DNA from: Pandoraea sp. PE-S2T-3 | GTDB taxonomy: Bacteria > Pseudomonadota > Gammaproteobacteria > Burkholderiales > Burkholderiaceae | Assembly (NCBI RefSeq): GCF_002179965.1 | Contig: NZ_NGUQ01000037.1 | Location: forward strand, 1,010,866 to 1,074,865 | DNA: 64,000 nt | Reading direction: 5' to 3' | Shown: positions 38,909-48,328 of the stretch, piece by piece | How the letters are laid out: each line of letters begins with the position of its first letter | How positions within the stretch are numbered: the stretch's first letter is position 1 | Made by a program: the position numbers and the translations under genes | The notes under the pieces: model-generated | Told to the model about the DNA's origin: nothing | Seen by the model: only the letters and a program-made list of their open reading frames with translations | Database searches by the model: none

Positions 38909-40612
38909 TTGCCGTTGCTCAACGCCTTCAACACCTTCCTGTCGCGCCGCCGCGCCGTGCCTGTCCTCGTTCGCGGCTTCGTCATGCTCCTGTGCGTGTT
39001 TGCCGCGTGGGGCCTGGCGCGCTTCGCCGCCGATCAACTGGTGGCGAACCGCTCGGCGCGTCTGCTCGCCGAGGAACGCAGCGTCGCCACCCGGCTCGCG
39101 CGCGGCACCGTGCATACGGTCAATCAGGATCTGATCCTCATTCGCGGAATCCCGCAGGTGCTCGCGCAGATCTCGCAGATTCAGCATGCGGCCGCCGACA
39201 TCGCCGATCACCCCTTGACCGATCTGCCCCATGAGACGGCGCGCGAGAAGCTGCTCGCCAACGCCGCACTCAAGCCCGTGAACGAACTGCTGCGCGCCGC
39301 CCAGTTGTATTTCGGCGCCGATCTCGTCTGGCTCGGTACCCCCGATGGCGTCACGATCGCGTCGAGCGACGCCAACAGCCCCAACCCGCTCGTCGGCGAC
39401 AATTACGGCGACCGGGGCTACTTTCAATCGGCCGTGCTCGGTACGGCAGGCCAGCAATACGTGATCGGGCGCAAGACCCGGCTGCCAGGCATCTACTTCA
39501 CGGCCCCTGTCTATCAGGACGGCCGGCTCGTTGGCGTCATGGTGGTCAAGCTGGGGTTGCGCCGGTTGTCGCACTGGGTCGATACGGGGGCGTCGTTCGT
39601 CACCGACGTCAACGGCGTGATCGTGCTGGCCAACGACCCGACCTTCACGGGGCTGGCCGTGCCCGGCGCGCCGGTGTTCAAGATGTCGCCGGCCGAGCGC
39701 CGCCACCTTTATCAGCAGGACTACTTCACGGTCGTGCCCATCGAGGACTACGACCCGGCCCCCGGCACGCCGCCGTTCATGCTGCCCGGCACCGGAGGGG
39801 AACCGCAGGCGCAACACGACCCGGATGCCGCCGATCTGGTGCGCGTGCGCCCGGACAATCAGCCTTATCTGCTCGAATCCGCCCCGTCGATGGATAGCGA
39901 GCTGGTGATCTACACGATGAGCGAGGTGCCGACGCTGCGCAGCCTGTTCATCGAGCGCCAGCGTTACGCCGTGCTGATGTTTGGCCTGATGTTGAGTTCG
40001 GCGGGCGCCCTCGTCCTGCTGATTCGACATCTGCGACGCGGCAAACTTCAGTTGTCCGACACACTGGCCAAGAATGCCGCGCTGGAGCACGAGGTGAAGT
40101 ACGACGCCCTCACCGGCAGCCTCTCGCGCGGCCACTTCCTGAAACGCCTGCGCAGCGAGGTCAATCAGGCCAACGCCACGGGCGTGCCGGCCTGCATCAT
40201 CCTCGTCGATCTGGACCACTTCAAGCAGATCAACGACACATGGGGGCACGGGCTCGGCGACACCGTACTCGCCACGTTCGTGCGACTTTGTCACGATTCG
40301 TTACGCGAAGATGACATCTGCGGTCGTTTGGGGGGCGAAGAATTCGCTATTATCCTGAGTGGCGCCACCGAAGCCCGTGCCTTCGATGCTGCCGAGCGCT
40401 TGCGCGAAGCGGTTCGCGCGGCGCGTATCAATGTCGATGGACGCGCACTTCAGTTCACGATCAGTGCCGGGGTCGCACAGTGGCACGCGGGCGATGACGA
40501 TAACGCCTGGCTGCAACGTGCCGACGCCGCGCTGTATCTTGCCAAATCTCGCGGGCGCGATCGCTGCGCACGCGAGTCCGACCTCCGGGTGCTCACCCGA
40601 GGCGGCTCGTAA
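38909..40612 (+). CDS. Membrane diguanylate cyclase (Cache-type sensor + GGEEF)
   Basis: Inner-membrane sensor enzyme of 567 residues that makes cyclic di-GMP. Two membrane helices (about 18-39 and 353-373) bracket a periplasmic Cache-like sensing domain (about 45-345; PNPLVGDNYGDRGYFQSA is typical). The GGDEF domain has an active GGEEF (475-479) and a feedback inhibition site RxxD (Arg466-Asp469) exactly five residues upstream. The start is uncertain: the frame opens directly after the EAL gene stop and the earliest candidate is a TTG at 38909 without a ribosome site; an ATG at 38984 would trim the first helix. The signal sensed is unknown. Confidence 0.9.
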   Translation: MPLLNAFNTFLSRRRAVPVLVRGFVMLLCVFAAWGLARFAADQLVANRSARLLAEERSVATRLARGTVHTVNQDLILIRGIPQVLAQISQIQHAAADIADHPLTDLPHETAREKLLANAALKPVNELLRAAQLYFGADLVWLGTPDGVTIASSDANSPNPLVGDNYGDRGYFQSAVLGTAGQQYVIGRKTRLPGIYFTAPVYQDGRLVGVMVVKLGLRRLSHWVDTGASFVTDVNGVIVLANDPTFTGLAVPGAPVFKMSPAERRHLYQQDYFTVVPIEDYDPAPGTPPFMLPGTGGEPQAQHDPDAADLVRVRPDNQPYLLESAPSMDSELVIYTMSEVPTLRSLFIERQRYAVLMFGLMLSSAGALVLLIRHLRRGKLQLSDTLAKNAALEHEVKYDALTGSLSRGHFLKRLRSEVNQANATGVPACIILVDLDHFKQINDTWGHGLGDTVLATFVRLCHDSLREDDICGRLGGEEFAIILSGATEARAFDAAERLREAVRAARINVDGRALQFTISAGVAQWHAGDDDNAWLQRADAALYLAKSRGRDRCARESDLRVLTRGGS

Positions 40613-40659
40613 CTGACTTCGGGCTTGCCGGCCCGGGGTCGACAACCCAGACCGGACCG

Positions 40660-42027
40660 ATGCCCAAGACGAATCTCGCCACGTTCGCCACATCCACCAC
40701 GTTCGCGCCATGGCCGCTGCGTGCCATGCAGATCGGTGCCGCCCTCTGTGTCGCGTTCAGCACCGCCGCGCACGCCGATCTGTCGCTGCTGCAACCGCCG
40801 CGCGCCCTTACCGGCGGCGCACCGTTGCAACTGACGCTGCTCGTGACGCAAGACGCGCCGGGCCGCAAGACCGTCAAGCTGCCCGACGAAATCGTCGTGC
40901 GCATTTCCAACGACGATTTCAAGCCGACGCTGCTGCATCTGAAGCGCGCCGCCGTCGTCCCGGCGCAAGTCACGCTCTCGAACGGTCAGTACCGGCGTAT
41001 CTCCTACGCGGCTGAATTGCCCAAGGAATTGCGGGGCACCGTGCGTCTGGAACCGGTCGACTGGGACGCCTCGATCACGACCATCGTGCTCGATCGCGCC
41101 GCCCCCGCCGAGCCGATGGTGGCCGCCGCACCGGCGCCCGCGAGTGGCGCGGCTGTCGCAGCGGCTGCGGCCGGGACCGGCGGCGCGGCGGTTGCCGCTG
41201 CCACCGACGCGGCCAGTGCCGCCAATGCGACCGCCGCGCCCGGCACACCCGGCACGTCGACGGCGCCCGCCAGCGCCACCGCCGATGCGATTGCCCCGAC
41301 GGCCGACACCGAATTCGCGCGCATCTCGTCGCATGAGCCGATGTACATCGCGTTCGGCAAGAACGGCGACGCCAATGCGCGCTTCCAGTTGAGCTTCAAG
41401 TTCCACATTCTCAAGCCGGATAATCCGTCGTCCAAATCATTCCTCGACAACCTGTACTTCGGTTACACGCAGTTGTCGATCTGGGATCTGGAGGCGGAAT
41501 CGGCACCGTTCCGCGATTCGAACTACCGGCCGAGCCTGTTCTATTACATCCCGGATACCGGTCTTCGCGCGGGCTGGTTCTCATCGCTTGGCGTGGCCGC
41601 CGGTGTCGAGCACGAGTCGAACGGCAAGGCGGGCCCCGACTCGCGCAGCATCAATACCGTCTTCGTCAAACCGATCTTCACCTTCGGCGATCCGGCGGAG
41701 TATCACTGGACGGTGGCGCCCAAGCTGTACGCGTATGTCGAGAAGGCCGACAACCCCGATATCCAGAACTATCGCGGCTACATGGACTTGCTGGTGCTGT
41801 GGGGCAAGCCGAACGGCTGGCAGGTCGGTGCCACGCTGCGCAAGGGCATGAAGCGCAACTACGGCAGCGTGGATGTGCAGGTGACCTACCCGCTCGGCAA
41901 GCTGATTTCGGGCGCAGGCGGCTATATCTGGATCGGGTACTTCACCGGCTATGGCGAAGACCTGCTCGATTACAACCGCCATTCGCCATCGCAGGTGCGT
42001 ATCGGCTACAGCGTGTTCCGCTGGTAA
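40660..42027 (+). CDS. pldA: Outer-membrane phospholipase A (OMPLA) with Ala-rich linker
   Basis: Outer-membrane beta-barrel enzyme hydrolysing phospholipids, activated by dimerisation and calcium. Signal peptide to AHA-D near residue 39. The catalytic triad is intact: His318 and Ser320 in EHESNG and Asn332, with the same spacing as His142, Ser144, Asn156 in E. coli. The barrel ends in VFRW with a terminal aromatic. Unusual is the 455-residue length: an N-terminal beta-rich domain (about 40-145) and a 70-residue Ala/Thr/Pro linker (about 148-215) precede the barrel, whereas E. coli PldA is about 290 residues. It follows the cyclase gene by 47 bases. Confidence 0.9.
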   Translation: MPKTNLATFATSTTFAPWPLRAMQIGAALCVAFSTAAHADLSLLQPPRALTGGAPLQLTLLVTQDAPGRKTVKLPDEIVVRISNDDFKPTLLHLKRAAVVPAQVTLSNGQYRRISYAAELPKELRGTVRLEPVDWDASITTIVLDRAAPAEPMVAAAPAPASGAAVAAAAAGTGGAAVAAATDAASAANATAAPGTPGTSTAPASATADAIAPTADTEFARISSHEPMYIAFGKNGDANARFQLSFKFHILKPDNPSSKSFLDNLYFGYTQLSIWDLEAESAPFRDSNYRPSLFYYIPDTGLRAGWFSSLGVAAGVEHESNGKAGPDSRSINTVFVKPIFTFGDPAEYHWTVAPKLYAYVEKADNPDIQNYRGYMDLLVLWGKPNGWQVGATLRKGMKRNYGSVDVQVTYPLGKLISGAGGYIWIGYFTGYGEDLLDYNRHSPSQVRIGYSVFRW

Positions 42028-42042
42028 CCGGACGATACGACG

Positions 42043-42465
42043 TTACAGCACGAGGACCAGCGCGCCGGCGACGATCAATGCGCCGCCGAGCGCCTCCTTG
42101 AGCGAGAACGGCTCACCGAGCACCACCCAGCCGATCAGCATCGCCATCGCGACGCTGAGCTTGTCGAGGGGCGCCACGCCCGAGACGGGGCCGAGTTGCA
42201 GCGCCCGGAAGTAACACAGCCAAGACAGCCCCGTCGCCACCCCGGACAGCACGAGAAACAGCCACGTGTTCGCCGTCAGACTAGTGGGGCGCTGCCATTC
42301 GCCGCGCATGCCGACAATGGCGAGCGTCACCGCGAAGATGATCACCGTGCGGATCAGAGTGGCCATGTTCGAATTGACCTGCGCCACCCCGAGCTTGCCG
42401 AAAATCGCCGTGAGTGCAGCGAAAAACGCCGAACCGAGTGCAAAAAGTTGCCAACTCCGCAGCAT
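42043..42465 (-). CDS. Half-size EamA/DMT-family membrane protein (140 aa)
   Basis: Inner-membrane protein with a single EamA domain and five or so helices (about 5-22, 34-52, 68-86, 94-112, 122-140). It ends in the EamA signature GWVVLGEPFSLKEALGGALIVAGALVL. Most EamA transporters carry two such domains, so it probably works as a dimer like the small multidrug exporters. The ATG at 42463-42465 was chosen because GGGAG lies upstream. Convergent with pldA. Substrate unknown. Confidence 0.85.
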   Translation of the reverse strand: MLRSWQLFALGSAFFAALTAIFGKLGVAQVNSNMATLIRTVIIFAVTLAIVGMRGEWQRPTSLTANTWLFLVLSGVATGLSWLCYFRALQLGPVSGVAPLDKLSVAMAMLIGWVVLGEPFSLKEALGGALIVAGALVLVL

Positions 42466-42584
42466 TTGAAAATCTCCCGAGCCTGCCGTGGCATCCGCCG
42501 GATGCCAGCAAGTAATCAATCTGTGATGGGCGACGTCGGCGATGCGATAATGACGCCTGTCCCACCTCCCTGAATTGCTCCGAC

Positions 42585-42803
42585 ATGTCCGAACTGCACG
42601 ACCGTCCCGACAGCCCCTGCATTGGCATTTGCTCCACCCTGTTCGACGAGGTCTGCAAAGGGTGCGGCCGTACCGCGTACGAAGTGTCGAACTGGGTGTT
42701 TCTCAACGAAGAGGAGAAGCGCGCCATCTGGGAGCGCATCACCCGCGAAGGCACGGCGATGCGCTTTTGCGACAACGGGACTACGACTTCGTCGACGCCG
42801 TAA
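42585..42803 (+). CDS. DUF1289-family small protein
   Basis: A 72-residue cytosolic protein with the DUF1289 pattern: SPCIGICSTLFDEVCKGCGRT with four cysteines, then W-x-x-L-N-E-E-E-K-R-x-I-W-x-R. The cysteines suggest a small metal site. The start at 42585 is the only one that keeps the first pair. Its last 23 bases overlap the convergent aldehyde dehydrogenase gene. Function unknown. Confidence 0.88.
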   Translation: MSELHDRPDSPCIGICSTLFDEVCKGCGRTAYEVSNWVFLNEEEKRAIWERITREGTAMRFCDNGTTTSSTP

Positions 42804-44223
42804 CCTTGAATTGCAGCGATTTATATTCGAGGAATTCTTCGAATCCATAAACGCCGTTTTCGCGGCCATTGCCCGATTGCTTGAAGCCGCCAAACGGCGC
42901 GGCTACGTTGAACTCTCCGCCGTTGATGCTCACCTGCCCAGTGCGGATCCGGCGCGCCACGCGCGCCGCACGTGCCTCATCCGCTGACCACACCCCGCCT
43001 GCGAGTCCGTAAATCGAGTCGTTGGCGATGCGCACCGCATCGGCCTCGTCCTGATACGTGATGATCGTGAGCACCGGCCCGAAGATTTCCTCCTGCGCGA
43101 GCGTGCTGTCCGGCGTGACACGGCCGAGCACGGTCGCCTGCACGAAGAAACCGGCCTCGAAGCCTTCCGGTACCGCGTCGCCACCGGCGATCAACTCCGC
43201 CCCTTCCTCCAGCCCCTTGCGAATGTATGACTGCACGCGCTCGCGCTGTGCCGCCGACGCCAGCGGCCCGAGCCGCGTCGCATCTTCGCGCGGGTCACCC
43301 AGCGTGAAGCGCGCAACCGATTCCTTGGCGAGTGCCTTCACTTCGTCGTAGCGCGTCGCCGGGACGAGCAAGCGCGTATGCGCCGCACACGTCTGCCCTG
43401 AGTTCAGGTAGCAGGCGTTGAGCGTGCCTTTCACGGCTGCCGCCAGATCCGCATCGTCGAGCACAATCGACGCGGACTTGCCGCCCAGCTCGAGCGCGAC
43501 CCGCTTGACCGTTTGCGAGGCCACTTCCGAAACACGTTTGCCTGCGCGCGTGGAGCCCGTGAAGGACACCATATCCACGTCGGGATGCCGTGCCAGCACT
43601 TCGCCCGCAACCGGCCCCAGCCCCGTCACGAGATTGAATACGCCCGCCGGCAATCCGGCCTGCTCGATGACTTCGGCGAGGATGAACGCGTCGAACGGCG
43701 CGACCTCCGATGGCTTGAGCACCGCCGTGCAGCCGGCGGCGAGCGCCGGTGCGACTTTCACCGTGATCTGATTGAGCGGGTAGTTCCACGGCGTGATGGC
43801 ACCGACCACACCGACCGGCTCGCGCACCACCAGCGAGTTACCAACCTGCGCCTCGAAGACGAAGGTCTGCGCGAGTTCGGCGTAGTGGCGCCAGTGCTGA
43901 ACGGGCGCCGCGACCTGCACCGCGCGCGACACGCGAATCGGCATACCGGTCTCGCCCGTGATGACCTGCGCGAGTTCCTCGCCACGTGCTTCGAGCCCAT
44001 CGGCGATCTTGCGGAGATACTCGGCGCGCTTGGCCGGGGGCGTGGCAGCCCACGTGTCGCGCGCCTTGACCGCAGCGGCAACGGCGGCTTCCGTGTCGGC
44101 GGCAACACCTTCCGGAATGCGGCCCATCAGCTTGCCGTCGGCCGAATGAAAGACATCGAGCGTGCCGGTGCCGATCGGTGCGACCCACTGGCCGTCGATG
44201 AAAAACTTGTCCTGAGTGATCAT
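42781..44223 (-). CDS. NAD(P)-dependent aldehyde dehydrogenase
   Basis: Cytosolic enzyme of 480 residues oxidising an aldehyde to the acid. Catalytic residues are in place: Asn147 (PWNYP), Glu245 (ELGGK) and the nucleophile Cys279 (NSGQTCAAHT), plus the FTGSTRAGKR cofactor turn. The ATG at 44221-44223 has AGGAG upstream and begins ITQDKFFIDGQWV, typical of the family. No substrate-defining neighbours are present, so the aldehyde remains unknown. Stands alone, downstream end overlapping DUF1289. Confidence 0.94.
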   Translation of the reverse strand: MITQDKFFIDGQWVAPIGTGTLDVFHSADGKLMGRIPEGVAADTEAAVAAAVKARDTWAATPPAKRAEYLRKIADGLEARGEELAQVITGETGMPIRVSRAVQVAAPVQHWRHYAELAQTFVFEAQVGNSLVVREPVGVVGAITPWNYPLNQITVKVAPALAAGCTAVLKPSEVAPFDAFILAEVIEQAGLPAGVFNLVTGLGPVAGEVLARHPDVDMVSFTGSTRAGKRVSEVASQTVKRVALELGGKSASIVLDDADLAAAVKGTLNACYLNSGQTCAAHTRLLVPATRYDEVKALAKESVARFTLGDPREDATRLGPLASAAQRERVQSYIRKGLEEGAELIAGGDAVPEGFEAGFFVQATVLGRVTPDSTLAQEEIFGPVLTIITYQDEADAVRIANDSIYGLAGGVWSADEARAARVARRIRTGQVSINGGEFNVAAPFGGFKQSGNGRENGVYGFEEFLEYKSLQFKVTASTKS

Positions 44224-44310
44224 GTGAGGTCTCCTGCTCGCAGCGTGACAGCAAACGTCAATTGTAGTCGCGCGCGATGAACGCACGGGGTAACGTCACG
44301 AGGTAAACGC

Positions 44311-44343
44311 AAACAGGGCGCCTGCAATGCAAGCGCCCTGTTT
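44311..44343 (-). terminator. Terminator of the ABC-F gene
   Basis: An 11-bp perfect stem (aaacagggcgc / gcgccctgttt) around an 11-base loop, located between the ABC-F stop and the aldehyde dehydrogenase start. Confidence 0.75.
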
Positions 44344-44363
44344 GTCGTTGTGAATCTAACGAT

Positions 44364-44402
44364 GCGTTACGACAGTGTGTTATGTCAGCGCGTTACGTCA
44401 GA
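44364..44402 (-). repeat. Three 13-bp tandem units starting at the ABC-F stop codon
   Basis: On the minus strand TGACGTAACGCGC, TGACATAACACAC and TGTCGTAACGCAT run head to tail. The first TGA is the gene's stop; TGA and TAA triplets recur in all three frames. Confidence 0.9.
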
Positions 44403-45993
44403 TCTCCACGCCTTGGCTGGACAGATACTCGTCGTAGGTACCGGCGTAATCGACCAGCGTGCCGTCGCTCTTCACTTCGATGACGCGCGTCGCCAGACCT
44501 GACACAAATTCCCGATCGTGCGAGACGAACACCAGCGTGCCCGGATACTTGTCGAGCGCGATCTGGAGCGATTCGATCGACTCCATGTCCATGTGGTTGG
44601 TCGGCTCATCCATCATCAGCACGTTGTGGCGGCCGAGCATCAGCTTGCCCCAGATCATGCGGCCCTTCTCACCACCGGAGAGCACACGCACCGACTTGCG
44701 CACGTCGTCGCCACCGAACAGCAGACGGCCCAGCGAGCCACGAATCACCTGATCGTCGTCGCCTTCCTTGCCCCACTGCGTCATCCAGTCGGTCAGGTTC
44801 AGATCCTGCGGGAACGCTTCCGACGTGTCTTGCGGCATGTAACCGATGTTGGCGTTCTCGGCCCACTTCACGTTACCTGCATCGACCGGCAGGTCCGACA
44901 TCAGGCTGCGCAGCAGCGTCGTCTTGCCGGCACCGTTCTCGCCGATGATGGCCACACGCTCGCCGGCGCGCACTGCACCGGTGTAGTTCTTGAAGATCGG
45001 ACGCTCGTACGACTTGCCGATGCCCTCGAATTCGAACGCGAGGTTGTGCAGCTTCTTCTCGTATTCGAAGCGGATGAACGGGTTCTGACGCGACGACGGC
45101 TTGACGTCTTCCACCTTGATCTTGTCGATCTGCTTGAGACGGCTGGTTGCCTGACGCGCCTTCGACTTGTTCGCCGAGAAGCGGCGCACGAAGTCTTGCA
45201 GGTCGGAGATACGTTCCTTGGCCTTCGAGTTCGCCGCCATCTGACGCTCGCGAGCCTGTGCCGACGCCAGCATGTAATCGTCGTAGTTGCCCGGGTAGAC
45301 CGTCAGCGTGCCGTAGTCCATGTCGGCCATGTGCGTGCACACGGCATTCAAGAAGTGGCGATCGTGCGAAATGATGATCATGGTGGAGTTGCGCTCGTTG
45401 AGCACATCTTCCAGCCAGCGGATCGTGTTGATGTCCAGGTTGTTGGTCGGTTCGTCGAGCAGCAGCACGTCCGGGTTCGAGAACAGCGCCTGTGCCAGCA
45501 GCACACGCAGCTTCCAGCCCGGCGCGACGTTGCTCATCGGGCCCTGATGCTGATCCGTCGGAATGCCCACACCCAGCAGCAGCTCACCGGCACGCGCTTC
45601 GGCCGTGTAGCCGTCGTACTCGGCGAACTTCGCTTCGAGTTCGGCCGCGTGCATGTAATCGTCGTCGGTGGCTTCCGGGTTCGCGTAGATGGCGTCGCGC
45701 TCGCTCATGGCGGCCCACATTTCCGTGTGGCCCATCAGCACGACGTCGAGCACGCGCATGTCTTCGTAAGCGAACTGATCCTGCTTGAGCTTACCGAGGC
45801 GCACGTTCGGTTCGAGCATGACGTTCCCGCCACTCGGCTCCAGGTCGTCGCCGAGGATCTTCATGAACGTGGACTTGCCGCAGCCGTTCGCGCCGATCAG
45901 GCCATAACGGTTGCCCCCGCCAAATTTGACGGAGATGTTCTCGAAGAGCGGCTTGGCGCCGAATTGCATGGTGATATTGGCGGTAGACAGCAC
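44398..45993 (-). CDS. ybiT: ABC-F family ATPase (YbiT-like)
   Basis: Soluble ribosome-associated ATPase of the ABC-F group with two nucleotide domains and no membrane part, 531 residues. The first Walker A is GANGCGKST and the second GENGAGKTT, each with a signature and Walker B ([16 protein letters not shown]); a basic linker lies near 240-320. Sequence start ([11 protein letters not shown]) lines up with E. coli YbiT, so the GTG at 45991-45993 was chosen rather than an upstream GTG that would add 22 residues. ABC-F proteins tune translation; no antibiotic-resistance role can be claimed. Confidence 0.9.
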   Translation of the reverse strand: MLSTANITMQFGAKPLFENISVKFGGGNRYGLIGANGCGKSTFMKILGDDLEPSGGNVMLEPNVRLGKLKQDQFAYEDMRVLDVVLMGHTEMWAAMSERDAIYANPEATDDDYMHAAELEAKFAEYDGYTAEARAGELLLGVGIPTDQHQGPMSNVAPGWKLRVLLAQALFSNPDVLLLDEPTNNLDINTIRWLEDVLNERNSTMIIISHDRHFLNAVCTHMADMDYGTLTVYPGNYDDYMLASAQARERQMAANSKAKERISDLQDFVRRFSANKSKARQATSRLKQIDKIKVEDVKPSSRQNPFIRFEYEKKLHNLAFEFEGIGKSYERPIFKNYTGAVRAGERVAIIGENGAGKTTLLRSLMSDLPVDAGNVKWAENANIGYMPQDTSEAFPQDLNLTDWMTQWGKEGDDDQVIRGSLGRLLFGGDDVRKSVRVLSGGEKGRMIWGKLMLGRHNVLMMDEPTNHMDMESIESLQIALDKYPGTLVFVSHDREFVSGLATRVIEVKSDGTLVDYAGTYDEYLSSQGVEI

Positions 45994-46110
45994 TGGCGGT
46001 ATCCGGAAGATGAGGTGCGGCGGCACGAATTTGCGCCACGAAACCTGACATTTTAACACCGATGCGTGTCTCTCGCCGTCACATGGCGAATCGGGAACGT
46101 ATGAATCGCC

Positions 46111-46144
46111 CCAAAGAAAAAACCGCCGGGGTCACCGGCGGTTT
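46111..46144 (-). terminator. Terminator of the BMP-family gene
   Basis: A 10-bp stem (aaaccgccgg / ccggcggttt) which on the minus strand is followed by TTTTCTTT. It lies 58 bases past the stop. Confidence 0.85.
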
Positions 46145-46201
46145 CTCTGCCCGCAACACCTGCCGGGCCAGCCATTTCACCATCCAACGATGGTAATGGC
46201 G

Positions 46202-47353
46202 TTATTGCTTCGGCAGCGTGCCCTCGACGCCTTCCACGAACCAGTTGATCTGGTGCTTCTCGTCGTCGTTGAGCGTCTTGCCGGCCGGCACGATCTCCTT
46301 GCCGTCCTGTCCCTTGAGCGGGCCGGTGAACGGGTCGTACTTGCCGTCGCGAATCGCGTCGTGACGCTCGGTCACGGCCTTGCGAACGGCTTCCGGCACG
46401 GCCTTGTCGTTGATGGCCACGAGGTTGATTTCGTCTTCCTTGATGCCGCCCCAGACCGGGGTGTTCTTCCACGAACCCTGCATCACTTCGTCAACCGTGC
46501 GGATGTAGTACTTGCTCCAGTCGATCGCGGCCGAAGCCAGATGCGCGTTCGGGCCGAACTTGCTCATGTCCGAATCCCAGCCGAAGGCGTGAATCTTCTT
46601 CTCTTCGGCCACTTGCATGACCACGGCCGAGTCGACGTTCTGCATCAGCACGTCGGCGCCCTGCCCGACCAGCGACTCAGCCGCCTGACGTTCCTTGCCC
46701 GGATCGAACCAGCTGTTGATCCACACGACCTTGACCTTCACCTTCGGGTTGGCTTCGCGCGCGGCGATCGTGAAAGCGTCAATATTGCGAATCACTTCCG
46801 GAATCGGCACCGAGGCCACGTACCCGATCACGTTGGTCTTGGTGACGCGGCCACCGACCACACCGGCAAGATGCGCGCCTTCATACGTGCGCACGTCGTA
46901 CGTGCCGAGGTTCGGCGCGGTCTTGAAGCCCGTGGCGTGCTCGAACGTCACGTCCGGGAAATCGGCGGCCGTCTTGACCATCGAGTCCATGTAACCGAAC
47001 GACGTGCCGAAGATCAGCTTGTTGCCCTTGCTGGCCAGATCGCGGAACACGCGTTCCGAGTCGGCACCTTCCGGCACGTTCTCGACACGGGTCACGCTCA
47101 CCTTGTCGCCGTACTTGGCTTCGACGGCCTTCGCGCCTTGCTCGTGCGCGAACGTCCAGCCAGCGTCGCCCGGGTTGCCGATGTAGACAAACGCCACACC
47201 GACCGGGCCCTTGCCTGCCGGAGCGGCCGACGCGGCTTGCGCGTCGGATGCGGCGGCCGGTGCGCTGGCCGTGTTGTTATCCTGCTTGCCGCAGGCCGAA
47301 ACCAGCATGGCGGCCGCCAGGCTCGCCATCGTGATCAGGACTTTACGTCGCAT
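46202..47353 (-). CDS. BMP-family lipoprotein, nucleoside/purine ABC importer binding protein
   Basis: Substrate-binding lipoprotein of a BmpA/PnrA-type importer, 383 residues. The lipobox LVSAC places lipidated Cys21 after a hydrophobic signal; an Ala-rich linker follows, then the two-lobe binding fold with VGVAFVYIGNPGDAGWTF, FGTSFGYMDSM and YEGAHLAGVVGG. Members bind purine nucleosides or, in some bacteria, free purines and urate-like compounds. It is the first-named component of a set with two permeases and a double ATPase encoded directly upstream on the same strand. Neighbouring purine genes support a purine substrate. Confidence 0.9.
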   Translation of the reverse strand: MRRKVLITMASLAAAMLVSACGKQDNNTASAPAAASDAQAASAAPAGKGPVGVAFVYIGNPGDAGWTFAHEQGAKAVEAKYGDKVSVTRVENVPEGADSERVFRDLASKGNKLIFGTSFGYMDSMVKTAADFPDVTFEHATGFKTAPNLGTYDVRTYEGAHLAGVVGGRVTKTNVIGYVASVPIPEVIRNIDAFTIAAREANPKVKVKVVWINSWFDPGKERQAAESLVGQGADVLMQNVDSAVVMQVAEEKKIHAFGWDSDMSKFGPNAHLASAAIDWSKYYIRTVDEVMQGSWKNTPVWGGIKEDEINLVAINDKAVPEAVRKAVTERHDAIRDGKYDPFTGPLKGQDGKEIVPAGKTLNDDEKHQINWFVEGVEGTLPKQ

Positions 47354-47388
47354 CGATTTTCTCCTCGGTATCGATTGATTGAGTTACT

Positions 47389-48318
47389 TCAAGAGCCAGC
47401 AAAAAACGGTTTGCCCAGCGACGCCGGGGCATTCAGGCGAATGGTCTGGCGATTGCGTGAAATGATCACCAGCACGACGATGGTTGCCACATACGGCAGA
47501 CTCGCGAGTGCCTGCGACGGAATACGGATGCCCATCGCCTGCGCCTGAAATTGCAGCGCCATCACCACCCCGAAGAGCAGCGCGCCCAGCACGGTACGCC
47601 CCGGACGCCATGTCGCAAACACCACCAGCGCCAGCGCGATCCAGCCGCGCCCGGCCGTCAGGTTTTCCTGCCAAAGCCGCAGATAGCCCACGGAGTAATA
47701 CGCCCCAGCCAGCCCCGACATCGCCCCGCCGAACAGCGTGGCGAGATATCGAATCCGCACGACCGGATAGCCGATCGCATGCGCCACCGACGGCGCTTCG
47801 CCCACCGAGCGCAGTACCAGCCCGGCCCGCGTGCGATAAAGGAACCACGCAATCGCTACCAGCAGTACTGCCGCCAGATAGCCGAGCGGGTTCAGCGAAA
47901 AGATCGAGGGCCCCAGCACCGGGATCGACGACAGCCCGGGAATCGGCAGGTCGCGCAACATCGGGATCGTCGCGTCCGTGTAAGGGCGCCCGATATAGGC
48001 CGATAATCCCACGCCGAAAATCGTCAATGCGAGGCCCGTCGCGACCTGATTGGCCATCAACGTCAGCGTGAGCCACGCGAACACGGCCGACATCGCCACG
48101 CCCGCTGCAATGCCGGCAAGCACGCCGAGCCAGAGACTGCCGGTCACGACCGTCACGGCGAAGGCGCCGATGGCCCCCATCAGCATCATCCCTTCGACAC
48201 CGAGATTGAGCACGCCCGACTTTTCGGTCACGAGCTCGCCCAGCGCAGCCAGCATCAGCGGAATCGCCGCGATGACAGCACTTGCGGCCAGCGGCGTGAG
48301 CAGATTGATCCAGTCCAT
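47389..48318 (-). CDS. ABC importer permease (nucleoside type), second permease
   Basis: Inner-membrane permease of 309 residues with about nine helices. The segment GELVTEKSGVLNLGVEGMMLMGA is the hallmark of the BMP/ribose-type BPD_transp_2 permeases used for nucleosides. It follows the other permease gene by 10 bases and precedes the binding-protein gene by 35, so the four genes form one operon. Two different permeases are the rule for this importer class, forming a heterodimer. Confidence 0.92.
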   Translation of the reverse strand: MDWINLLTPLAASAVIAAIPLMLAALGELVTEKSGVLNLGVEGMMLMGAIGAFAVTVVTGSLWLGVLAGIAAGVAMSAVFAWLTLTLMANQVATGLALTIFGVGLSAYIGRPYTDATIPMLRDLPIPGLSSIPVLGPSIFSLNPLGYLAAVLLVAIAWFLYRTRAGLVLRSVGEAPSVAHAIGYPVVRIRYLATLFGGAMSGLAGAYYSVGYLRLWQENLTAGRGWIALALVVFATWRPGRTVLGALLFGVVMALQFQAQAMGIRIPSQALASLPYVATIVVLVIISRNRQTIRLNAPASLGKPFFAGS

Positions 48319-48328
48319 GCCGCGCTCC

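Noticed and set aside
37658..40294. 878-codon open frame antisense to the EAL and cyclase genes
   Set aside because: Same cause: shadow of two well-supported genes, no ribosome site, no recognisable domain.
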